Source of the DNA: Planctomycetaceae bacterium
GTDB lineage: Bacteria > Planctomycetota > Planctomycetia > Pirellulales > Thermoguttaceae
Length of the DNA: 5,499 bases
Assembly (NCBI GenBank): GCA_031259095.1
Contig: JAIRLW010000417.1
Span: 1 to 5,499 of the forward strand
Direction: 5' to 3'
Part shown: positions 1 to 5,035 of the stretch, piece after piece
Numbering within the stretch: position 1 is the first letter of the stretch
How the letters are laid out: each line of letters starts with the position of its first letter
Program-made: the position numbers and the translations under genes
The notes under the pieces: generated by a model
Database searches by the model: none
What the model was told of the DNA's origin: nothing
What the model saw: only the letters and a program-made list of their open reading frames with translations

Positions 1-2
1 CA

Positions 3-758
3 GCGATTGACCGTAGTTGTGCGGCGGCGCCGTTACCGAATTTTCCGTTGTCGCCCAACGCGGTTTCCGCTCAACCGGAAAATGTAACCGCAAACAATTC
101 CGGCAAGACGAATCAGAAATCCGCATCGTCCGTGCAATCGGCACAATCTGCGGTAATGATGTTACCGTCATTGTCGCAAACGCCGGCCATTGATTCGGGC
201 AACAAAAAGTATGCGCAAAAGTATCAACCGCCGATTATCGAACCGGCTCCGCAAATTTCTGAAAAAATCGTTGCGGTGGAAAAAAAGATTGATAGTGAAA
301 AACCAATTACTCCAAGTAACACACGGTTTGAACCAATCCACAAAATTTCCGTTCCGCCAGCAACTATTCCGACGACAACCGTTCCCTCCGTTACAGATCC
401 GGTAACAAATAACAGTCATGCCGCGAACAATGTTGCAGCGAAAATAGAAAAAAAACCGCCTGCGATTCCCAAAACAGAAACCAATGACGAAATGCTTTCG
501 TTATTTCAATTTGCCGACAATTTTGAACAGTCATCGTTTTCTAAGACGGAACCGACATTGCCGGAAAATCCGTTTATAACGGCTTCGACATTATCGGAAA
601 CGGAGGATAATCTTCATTCGACTGGCAATTTGTTACCGTTCCATTCATTGAAATCACCGCCATCGAAAGAATCGCTTTTGCCGCTCAAACCGGCAACGCC
701 GCCGTTTTCCCAACTCCAACCCCTCAAAACAATTTTCGATCAGGAACCGAAAATTTAA
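3..758 (+). CDS. C-terminal part of a Pro/Ser/Thr-rich protein of unknown function (5' end outside window)
   Basis: The frame is open from the left edge to a TAA at 756-758, giving about 251 visible residues. A TTG at position 48 could be read as a start, but codons before it (AIDRSCAAAPLPNF...) are also open and no Shine-Dalgarno precedes it, so I treat the gene as truncated by the window. The visible part is low in complexity and rich in Pro, Ser, Thr, Asn, Lys and Gln, with no cysteine after the first few residues, no membrane segment and no catalytic motif. It looks intrinsically disordered, like a linker or tail on a domain lying further left. I do not recognise the family. It converges on the prepilin-like gene, and a hairpin 63 nt past its stop may terminate it. 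The reading frame is likely real because it is long and has a consistent composition; the function is unknown. Confidence 0.7.
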   Translation, partial: AIDRSCAAAPLPNFPLSPNAVSAQPENVTANNSGKTNQKSASSVQSAQSAVMMLPSLSQTPAIDSGNKKYAQKYQPPIIEPAPQISEKIVAVEKKIDSEKPITPSNTRFEPIHKISVPPATIPTTTVPSVTDPVTNNSHAANNVAAKIEKKPPAIPKTETNDEMLSLFQFADNFEQSSFSKTEPTLPENPFITASTLSETEDNLHSTGNLLPFHSLKSPPSKESLLPLKPATPPFSQLQPLKTIFDQEPKI

Positions 759-820
759 CTGATTGTTTGGCAGGTTAATAGGTCGGCGACTTATCCGGTC
801 GGCGGTCTTTTGCCAAAAGG

Positions 821-857
821 TCGCATTGAGTAGGGAAACATCGCCTACTCAATGCGA
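821..857 (+). terminator. Perfect 14-bp hairpin between convergent genes, probable terminator
   Basis: TCGCATTGAGTAGG at 821-834 is exactly repeated in inverse at 844-857, with a 9-nt loop (gaaacatcg). On the + strand it is followed by a T-rich but interrupted stretch (858-881), which fits a Rho-independent terminator for the gene ending at 758. The gap is convergent, so the stem could also stop transcripts of the prepilin-like gene coming from the right, although no clean T-run follows on that strand. The stem is certain; the terminator role is inferred. Confidence 0.55.
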
Positions 858-917
858 TGTTTGTGTATTGATTTTGTCTTTTGAGAAAACGTATCAATTA
901 ATAAGGTAATAAGGTTT

Positions 918-995
918 GTTGAAACAATTAGTTGAAACAATTAGTTGAAATAATTAGTTGAAATAATTAGTTAAAATAATTAGTTGAAATAATTA
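918..995. repeat. Six tandem copies of a 13-bp AT-rich unit
   Basis: The unit GTTGAAAYAATTA is repeated head to tail six times (starts at 918, 931, 944, 957, 970, 983). The first two copies carry C at the variable position, the others T, and the fifth has GTTAAAA. The last copy ends with the TTA that is the TAA stop codon of the leftward prepilin-like gene, so the array starts exactly at that stop and runs into the 3' untranslated region. Thirteen is not a multiple of three, and the array is non-coding. It is probably a slippage-derived minisatellite; no function is evident. Confidence 0.95.
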
Positions 996-2651
996 AAATT
1001 TCCGGACAACCCGAATCTGTTTGATATGTCCGCTCTGAGGTTCAAAACAACGAATTGTTACTTGAATTGATGTTAATCTTTCTGTGTAAGGCGGAGGACA
1101 ACGCCATGTTGTCGGATCATTGGCTGCATAATTATCACTCACAGAACCAGTAACAACTGATTGTGGTGTTCCCACATTGTCTTCATATCCTTCTTTCGTC
1201 CAAGAATCAAAAACACACGGCATTGGAGAACCATTCCAAATTCGATTATCCGCTGTTCCATTATTTAGCCGCTCTGCCTTGTCCCATTTATGTGGATCAA
1301 CTATGACTGTTCCATCACTATCTTTAAGAATTCGACGATTCTCCATTGAAGTATTGTAACGTCCTTTGAGTGTAAAACCGTAACCGCGATCACCAACAGG
1401 TGGAGGCGGAATTACTCCACCAGATATTGATGTATCATCTAAATCTTGTAGATAATTGACTGGATACCAATTCCATTCTTGAGTAGCTGGATCCTGTAGG
1501 TAAAATTGATCCTGCCCTAAATCAACATATTGCGGTGGAGCCCATAACCATGAAACTGAAGAACTAGACCTACCAGGCGAATCAGATGATACATCATAAC
1601 ACGGTACCCAATATGGGTTCCAGACTTTAACATCAAACGAAATGACGTTTTTCTGTACAATATCTTCACCAGCGCGTGAATGACGAGGAACTGTAACATA
1701 ATCAATAATCGAACCACTTTGGGGATCAAGATGCCAATCAGAACCACTTAAACTGTTAGGATTTTCCCAAAAATCCCAGTAAGGAACTGGAGGATCGGGA
1801 ATCGCCTTTTCATTCATGTTTACAGACGATCCACGCACTGGAAGTGGTTGTCCAGGTATCCAAGATGGAGAAACAGTTTCTTCCAATGTTGGCATTCGTA
1901 AATAGTACCATGCTGCATTGCTATTATCGTACAAAGGAAACGGAAATGTCCCATTAGAATGAGCAAACCGATTTTCCCGCCGAGAAGAGGCTTGTATCTC
2001 ACGGGCTTTTATTGTTGTTCCATCAAGATAAACAGAAAGATCATTACGTGCATAAAATGATTCTTGATTTTGGTCAAGTGTTTCCTTATTGACGTTCGTA
2101 TTATTTTCATCATACAACAAAACACGCCGATAAAGAGTTGTTCCGCGAACAAACCAAATAATTTCTGCAAACGATGATTCGTTCATACTACCGTTAATAA
2201 GCCCGCGAAACTTATAGTCGGCGCCGGCTTCCGCTGTAAAAGCGAGAATATCATCCATATCGCCAACTGTTCGATCAATGCCACTTACATCTGGACTGAA
2301 AGCAACTTGCGTTATCGGAACATGAAGACCATTGTTATTTGTAATATTATACGGAGCATTCATTCCTTCGATAATTTCCAGATAACCATCATCGGTGACC
2401 GTGTTACCATTTACCATATCGTTAGGTTTGCGAGCCAATGCCGGATCGATTTTGCTGAGGTCGCTTCTCAAAGTCATGGCGGCAGCGTTTAGATTTGCGG
2501 ACATATTGAGCGATTTTTGGGTGTCGTTCATGACGGAACCGACATGCTGGAACATTTTTGTTACTCCAAGAAGAAGCAGTAACGATAGTGTCGCCGCAAT
2601 CAGTAACTCAATTAACGTGTAACCGAAAGAAATTTTCTGTAACTTTTTCAT
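993..2651 (-). CDS. Large prepilin-type protein (PulJ/PilW-like pseudopilin)
   Basis: This 552-residue protein begins with a classic type IV prepilin / type II secretion pseudopilin leader. A short basic leader (MKKLQKISFG) ends in Gly10, and the mature protein would start YTLIE with Glu15 at the conserved +5 position, followed by a hydrophobic helix to about residue 31. A prepilin peptidase would cut after Gly10 and N-methylate Tyr11, and the helix would anchor the protein in the inner membrane or pack it into a pilus core. Residues 40-70 are helical with an LRSDL segment typical of PulJ-like minor pseudopilins. The C-terminus (525-552) is a beta-type segment of the kind seen in long planctomycete PulJ-like proteins. 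GspJ is usually near 200 residues and PilW near 350, so this is a very long member; the middle is Trp-, Pro- and Asn-rich and not recognised. The start at 2651 is set by the leader; no clear Shine-Dalgarno precedes it. A charged 59-residue ORF ends 73 nt upstream on the same strand and may be co-transcribed. The pseudopilin class is secure; the exact partner system is unknown. Confidence 0.9.
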   Translation of the reverse strand: MKKLQKISFGYTLIELLIAATLSLLLLLGVTKMFQHVGSVMNDTQKSLNMSANLNAAAMTLRSDLSKIDPALARKPNDMVNGNTVTDDGYLEIIEGMNAPYNITNNNGLHVPITQVAFSPDVSGIDRTVGDMDDILAFTAEAGADYKFRGLINGSMNESSFAEIIWFVRGTTLYRRVLLYDENNTNVNKETLDQNQESFYARNDLSVYLDGTTIKAREIQASSRRENRFAHSNGTFPFPLYDNSNAAWYYLRMPTLEETVSPSWIPGQPLPVRGSSVNMNEKAIPDPPVPYWDFWENPNSLSGSDWHLDPQSGSIIDYVTVPRHSRAGEDIVQKNVISFDVKVWNPYWVPCYDVSSDSPGRSSSSVSWLWAPPQYVDLGQDQFYLQDPATQEWNWYPVNYLQDLDDTSISGGVIPPPPVGDRGYGFTLKGRYNTSMENRRILKDSDGTVIVDPHKWDKAERLNNGTADNRIWNGSPMPCVFDSWTKEGYEDNVGTPQSVVTGSVSDNYAANDPTTWRCPPPYTERLTSIQVTIRCFEPQSGHIKQIRVVRKF

Positions 2652-2724
2652 GGTTTTTATGGGCGGTTTGGGATTGGCGGTTTGCGGGAAAACTCTTACG
2701 ATAAAAAATCTGCTTGCGGCACGA

Positions 2725-2904
2725 TCAACTCTCTACTACAGTAGGCCATTTTACCTCAATGTGTTTGGCGAGTTCCTTTCGGAATTCCCGCGATTTTTGA
2801 TGATAATATTCTGCTCGTTCATTCAGAGACATGTGTTTCGTTTCTTCGTAATGTTTCTGTCGAATCCTACGAAGTTCTCTAAGAACATTATTATCTTTTT
2901 TCAT
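2725..2904 (-). CDS. Small charged helical protein, 59 residues, unknown function
   Basis: The start is ATG at 2904-2902, behind an excellent Shine-Dalgarno, and the stop is TGA at 2727-2725. The protein runs MKKDNNVLRELRRIRQKHYE through ETKHMSLNERAEYYHQKSRE to a TVVES end. It is dominated by Lys, Arg, Glu, His and Tyr and is predicted almost wholly alpha-helical, without cysteine or membrane segment. From memory, similar short proteins with an 'EETKxMSxxER...YY...F+KE' pattern are common in planctomycetes and cyanobacteria and are sometimes annotated as antitoxin-like. That is resemblance only, and no toxin gene is adjacent. The prepilin-like gene starts 73 nt further on in the same direction, so a two-gene transcript is possible. 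A longer frame on the opposite strand (2650-2922) is judged a shadow, because it has no ribosome binding site and covers both start regions. Confident that it is a gene, not of its function. Confidence 0.72.
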   Translation of the reverse strand: MKKDNNVLRELRRIRQKHYEETKHMSLNERAEYYHQKSREFRKELAKHIEVKWPTVVES

Positions 2905-2910
2905 AGTCCT

Positions 2911-2916
2911 CTCCTT
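2911..2916 (-). promoter_or_regulatory. Shine-Dalgarno of the 59-residue ORF
   Basis: Read on the - strand, AAGGAG lies 6 nt before the ATG at 2904, inside the purine-rich stretch AAAAAAGGAGAGGACT. It is the strongest ribosome binding site in the window and is the main reason for accepting this short gene. Confidence 0.8.
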
Positions 2917-3091
2917 TTTTAAAAATGAATTAAAAATTCTTCCGGCGTATAAATCGCAATCGCGCTATAATTGTTTTTTATATTGCATGCGTTTATTTTT
3001 TGTATTTTCGACTATTTGGCAATATGTTTTCTGTTCCAACTAATAATCATTATGAAAATACTGACTTTCAAGCAAACATACTACGAATAAT

Positions 3092-3286
3092 TATAGGGAA
3101 TCTCTAAAAATATCATTTGCCAAAAATCAATGGGAGATTATTAGTTAATTTTTGATTATTTGTCCCATTCGTCCCTAAAGTCCTTATAAAAAGGGACTTT
3201 AGGGACGATAGGGACTAATGGGACAAATGATGTTGATTTTTCATAAAACGTTGTGGTTAAAAAACGAATTTTTCAAGTTCCCTATA
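3092..3286. mobile_element. Putative MITE-like module with inverted ends around a GTCCC hairpin
   Basis: TATAGGGAA at 3092-3100 is exactly inverted as TTCCCTATA at 3278-3286. Inside each end lies an A/T block (TCTCTAAAAAT on the left, ATTTTTCAAG on the right). The enclosed 195 bp carry no gene and centre on the 9-nt-phased hairpin at 3158-3228. Short inverted ends, no coding capacity, and related ends elsewhere in the window suggest a miniature non-autonomous element. No target-site duplication is convincing and no transposase is present, so mobility is inferred. It begins 30 nt past the comF stop and could also end comF transcripts. Confidence 0.4.
3158..3228. repeat. Long bulged hairpin made of 9-nt-phased GTCCC / GGGAC units
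   Basis: The right arm has four GGGACNNNN units at exactly 9-nt spacing (GGGAC at 3193, 3202, 3211, 3220). The left arm has three units (GTCCC at 3162 and 3171, GTCCT at 3180). The arms are complementary over ATTTGTCCCATT and CGTCCCTAAAGTCC, with one extra 9-nt unit bulged in the right arm and a loop near TTATAAAAA. The difference between arms is exactly one unit, which indicates unit gain or loss. As RNA, either strand folds into a stable stem, so it may act as a transcription stop or mRNA-stabilising 3' structure for comF. Confidence 0.9.
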
Positions 3287-3315
3287 TTCTATTTCAATCG
3301 AAACAGGCGAAAATG

Positions 3316-4275
3316 TCAACTGAAATCTGATTTTTTAGCAAGATTTTCCAGTAAATTGGTTCGATGTTGGGTGTAAAATCCGACCGCGCGGGCAAATGCA
3401 CAAACCGTAATACTCCGAACTCCAACACCGCGCAACACCTTAGCAACCTCATTGCAGGTTGAACCCGTTGTAAAAATATCGTCCACCAACAGCACCTTTT
3501 TACCCGCTAAATCAGGAAAATAGTCACTGGTTCCCGTTTTGAACTGCCGATTCCGCCAAAAATTCCAACAAGAACTCAAGAACCTTTTTAACCGGTTCTG
3601 ATTTTTGTTCATTGCAAAGGCATTGACGACATTCGTGGAACGGTTGTGAGCGGACAGCATGTATTGTAAATCGGTTGGGCGTATTCGGCGTACCCGTTTC
3701 GCGGCAACCGGAATATTCAAAATACGCCCCAACTCTTCCGCCAGAATATCCGGCGAATTAACCCCGCGCGTCCAACGCCGCCACCAATACATCGGAACAG
3801 GAATAATTACCTCCGCGTTTGCCTCACGAAGTTCTTCGGCACGCTGTCGGGCAAGCAACTGAGTAACCGTTCGCGCCAAAAATCCGTTTCGATCTGTTTT
3901 CATTCGCAAAATCAACTCTCGAAGTTCTGCTTCGTATTCTCCCAGAACAATCACCCGCCGAAACCGAAACCGCCGCGTCCGGCAACGACTACAACCAAAC
4001 GTGTTGCGACGATTCGCTAACCGTTTACCGCCGCAACGTTTACAAAACATTCCCGCTGGCGTGGTCAACTTCGAGGTACACTCTTCACAAAACAAATTAT
4101 TATTCTCAATATTCTCAATATTCTCAATAATCGCATTGCAAAGCGGACATATCGGCGGAAAAAATAAATCAAAGAAGCCGTGAAAAGTTGATAGTAGAAA
4201 GCGGAAAACAGAATAAATTAGTCGATTATTTGTCCCATTGGTCACGATTGTTCCTAATGTCCTAAACATTTTCAT
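3316..4275 (-). CDS. comF: ComF family phosphoribosyltransferase-like protein
   Basis: This 319-residue protein has the ComF layout. An N-terminal zinc-ribbon region carries eight cysteines in pairs (C43/C46, C63/C66, C78/C81, C95/C98) after the typical 'FFDLFFPPICPLC' entry. A phosphoribosyltransferase domain follows, with IIPVPMYWWRRWTRGVN (about 157-173), a T-DLQY...R..N..NAF stretch (201-220) and the PRPP-binding loop VLLVDDIFTTGST (261-273). In naturally competent bacteria ComF is a cytoplasmic factor needed for DNA uptake with ComFA and PriA; in many other bacteria its role is unclear, and no competence genes are near. Residues 222-255 form a longer than usual Lys/Arg/Trp-rich insertion before the PRPP loop. 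Residues 5-16 (RTLGTIVTNGTN) are encoded by a degenerate 9-nt repeat array, so the true N-terminus may be shorter, starting nearer residue 20. The ATG at 4275 has no clear Shine-Dalgarno. The tRNA-Arg lies 122 nt upstream on the same strand. Family assignment is secure. Confidence 0.92.
   Translation of the reverse strand: MKMFRTLGTIVTNGTNNRLIYSVFRFLLSTFHGFFDLFFPPICPLCNAIIENIENIENNNLFCEECTSKLTTPAGMFCKRCGGKRLANRRNTFGCSRCRTRRFRFRRVIVLGEYEAELRELILRMKTDRNGFLARTVTQLLARQRAEELREANAEVIIPVPMYWWRRWTRGVNSPDILAEELGRILNIPVAAKRVRRIRPTDLQYMLSAHNRSTNVVNAFAMNKNQNRLKRFLSSCWNFWRNRQFKTGTSDYFPDLAGKKVLLVDDIFTTGSTCNEVAKVLRGVGVRSITVCAFARAVGFYTQHRTNLLENLAKKSDFS
4102..4128. repeat. Three perfect copies of a 9-nt unit inside comF
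   Basis: ATTCTCAAT occurs three times head to tail (4102-4110, 4111-4119, 4120-4128). On the comF strand it encodes an Ile-Glu-Asn triplet repeat at about residues 50-58, in the loop between the first and second cysteine pairs (C46 and C63) of the zinc ribbon. The period is a multiple of three, so copy-number change keeps the frame and only alters loop length. Confidence 0.95.
4232..4263. repeat. Degenerate 9-nt GTCCC array inside the 5' end of comF
   Basis: GTCCC (4232), GTCAC (4241), GTTCC (4250) and GTCCT (4259) follow at exactly 9-nt spacing. The left edge shares GATTATTTGTCCCATT with the left arm of the hairpin at 3154-3169, so the two loci are copies of one repeat. Here only one arm is present. 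On the comF strand the array reads as Arg-Thr-Leu, Gly-Thr-Ile, Val-Thr-Asn, Gly-Thr-Asn. Confidence 0.85.
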
Positions 4276-4290
4276 CAGAATTATTTATCC

Positions 4291-4388
4291 GGCGTCTCGA
4301 AAAATTAATTTTATTTCGATTTCAATCGACTGAAATCGATTAAAATCGAATAGTTTGTTTTTGAAAAAGGGTATATTTAGAGGTTCTC
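4291..4388. mobile_element. Degenerate MITE-like module with TCGA array, between comF and tRNA-Arg
   Basis: The left boundary GGCGTCTCGAAAAAT (4291-4305) and right boundary TATTTAGAGGTTCTC (4374-4388) resemble the inverted ends of the modules at 3092 and 4481, though with more mismatches. Between them sits a 10-nt-phased TCGA array. It occupies nearly the whole 122-nt gap between the tRNA 3' end and the comF start, so any local comF promoter would have to lie within it. Assignment as an element rests on comparison with the other two and is tentative. Confidence 0.3.
4316..4349. repeat. TCGA core repeated every 10 nt, four copies
   Basis: TCGA starts at 4316, 4326, 4336 and 4346, exactly 10 nt apart with variable A/T-rich spacers. 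The first three copies also form an inverted repeat, TCGATTTCA (4316-4324) with TGAAATCGA (4331-4339) around a 6-nt loop. It lies on the 3' side of the leftward tRNA gene and could be part of that transcript's end, but no terminator can be assigned with confidence. Confidence 0.85.
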
Positions 4389-4397
4389 TTAAATCAT

Positions 4398-4470
4398 TAC
4401 CCCCGACAGGATTTGAACCTGTGACCTGCGGTTTAGGAAACCGCCGCTCTATCCCCTGAGCTACGAGGGC
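4398..4470 (-). tRNA. tRNA-Arg (anticodon CCU)
   Basis: The 73-nt gene folds into a full cloverleaf: acceptor GCCCTCG with CGGGGGT, D-arm GCTC/GAGC, anticodon arm GCGGT-TTCCTAA-ACCGC, a five-base variable loop AGGTC, and T-arm ACAGG-TTCAAAT-CCTGT. The anticodon CCT (4435-4437, complement strand) reads AGG arginine codons. The discriminator base is A at 4398. The next bases are ATG, so CCA is not encoded and must be added by the CCA-adding enzyme. The acceptor stem has two wobble pairs, the terminal G1-U72 and U5-G68. It sits between two TCGA repeat arrays and upstream of comF on the same strand. No repeat of its 3' end, which would mark an integration site, was seen. Confidence 0.97.
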
Positions 4471-4480
4471 AAACTCTTAA

Positions 4481-4588
4481 AGCAATTTCTAAAAACTTGT
4501 GTTTTGATCGACCGAAATCAACCCAATTCGACTAAAATCGATTTTGGTCGATTTTGGTCGATTTCACTCGAAATTTTTAGAAGTTCCC
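4481..4588. mobile_element. Putative MITE-like module with inverted ends around a TCGA array
   Basis: AGCAATTTCTAAAAA (4481-4495) and TTTTTAGAAGTTCCC (4574-4588) are inverted relatives; inverted, the right end reads GGGAACTTCTAAAAA. The match extends a few bases outward (CTTAAA against CTTCAA). The 108-bp unit encloses a 10-nt-phased TCGA array and has no coding capacity. Its ends resemble those of the module at 3092-3286, whose interior is quite different. It starts only 10 nt before the tRNA 5' end, so a local tRNA promoter would have to be inside it. Mobility is inferred from structure alone. Confidence 0.42.
4508..4571. repeat. TCGA core repeated every 10 nt, seven positions
   Basis: TCGA occurs at 4508, 4528, 4538, 4548, 4558 and 4568, with TCAA at the 4518 position, so seven sites keep an exact 10-nt phase. 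The spacers vary and include CGAC and TTTTGG forms. The centre contains the 12-bp palindrome AAAATCGATTTT (4534-4545), extended to CGAC/GTCG at 4529-4550. The spacing equals about one helical turn, placing all cores on one face of the DNA just upstream of the tRNA. Confidence 0.9.
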
Positions 4589-4689
4589 TTGAAGAAACAG
4601 TAAAATAAAATAGTTATAAACGATTTTAATTTTACAACCAAACCCCGAAAACACAATCACCCGTTTTTCATTTTGGGATTCTGATAACC

Positions 4690-4790
4690 GTCCTTTTGTC
4701 CCGCCGGTCCCTATAGTCTCTATTGTCTCTATTTGTCCCTAAACATTTTTTCAGTGAAGGGACATTAGGGACAAATAGAACCTTAGGAAC
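4690..4790. repeat. Third 9-nt-phased GTCCC / GGGAC hairpin array
   Basis: Left units are GTCCT 4690, GTCCC 4698, GTCCC 4707, GTCTC 4716, GTCTC 4725 and GTCCC 4735; right units are GGGAC 4759, GGGAC 4768, AGAAC 4777 and GGAAC 4786. Spacing is 9 nt apart from single-base slips at the first and last left steps. TCTATTTGTCCCTAA (4728-4742) pairs perfectly with 4765-4779 across a 22-nt loop. It lies about 245 nt before the porin start. Related to the loci at 3158 and 4232, but without recognisable inverted ends. Confidence 0.88.
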
Positions 4791-5022
4791 AACACTTTCC
4801 ACGATCAACTGTTAAGGTGGATAAGATTGATAAGATATTTGTATTATACGGAATATATCTTGCGAGTAAAAACCAATAAAACTTTATTGCCGGTTGTTCG
4901 ATGTAGTGAGATAACGGGAGGAGGGTGTTCCTTGTAGTTGGTGATTTTGTATGCTGATTAGAATCAGTCATCGTTTCCATCAAAAGGAGCAACCGACACA
5001 TACAGTTTCGTTAAAGAACACA

Positions 5023-5027
5023 GAGGA
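5023..5027 (+). promoter_or_regulatory. Shine-Dalgarno of the porin gene
   Basis: GAGGA, within AGAGGAAAAG, lies 8 nt before the ATG at 5036 and supports that start, which is followed directly by a good signal peptide. Confidence 0.75.
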
Positions 5028-5035
5028 AAAGCAAA

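Larger units (their letters stand above)
2905..3315. other. Gene-free interval with a repeat module
   Basis: This 411-bp AT-rich gap separates comF from the 59-residue ORF, both read leftwards. No reading frame in it has a start with a ribosome binding site. Its right half (3092-3286) is a hairpin-centred module with inverted ends, described separately. The left half (2921-3091) holds nothing I can assign. A promoter for the small ORF must lie here if it is not read through from comF, but I see no convincing -35/-10 pair. Confidence 0.7.
4471..5035. other. Divergent gene-free interval upstream of tRNA-Arg and the porin
   Basis: This 565-bp gap lies between the leftward tRNA and the rightward porin gene, so promoters for both should be here. 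The first 320 bp are largely repeats: a TCGA module at 4481-4588 and a GTCCC array at 4690-4790. The remaining leader (4791-5020) holds no supported gene; a 72-codon frame on the - strand at 4783-5001 has no ribosome binding site and runs into the repeat. TTGCCG and GATAAC with 17-nt spacing (about 4888-4916) form a possible porin promoter, but the match is too weak to call. Confidence 0.65.

Noticed and set aside
918..995. The tandem 13-bp array considered as a CRISPR array or replication iterons
   Set aside because: There are no spacers between units, the unit is too short for CRISPR, and no replication initiator or DnaA box cluster is nearby.
2696..2749. A 17-codon - strand frame overlapping the end of the 59-residue gene, considered as a toxin remnant
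   Set aside because: Too short and without any toxin-like motif; an overlapping ATG of this length is expected by chance.
2650..2922. A 90-codon + strand reading frame
   Set aside because: It has no ribosome binding site, starts over the pseudopilin start codon, and lies antisense to the 59-residue gene that has a strong Shine-Dalgarno. Its Phe-rich content reflects the AT-rich complement.
3015..3124. Inverted TTTGGCAA / TTGCCAAA pair considered as ends of a small element
   Set aside because: Only 8 bp match, with no symmetry in the flanks, and the pair overlaps the better supported module starting at 3092.
4398..4470. tRNA-Arg as an integration site for a mobile island
   Set aside because: No partial copy of the tRNA 3' end, integrase or phage gene is visible in the window.
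4832..4861. AAGATAT / ATATCTT inverted repeat in the porin leader considered as an operator
   Set aside because: Seven AT-rich base pairs around a 16-nt loop are weak, and no promoter could be placed beside it.
4783..5001. A 72-codon - strand reading frame in the porin leader
   Set aside because: No Shine-Dalgarno before the ATG, no recognisable domain, and its end runs into the GTCCC repeat array.
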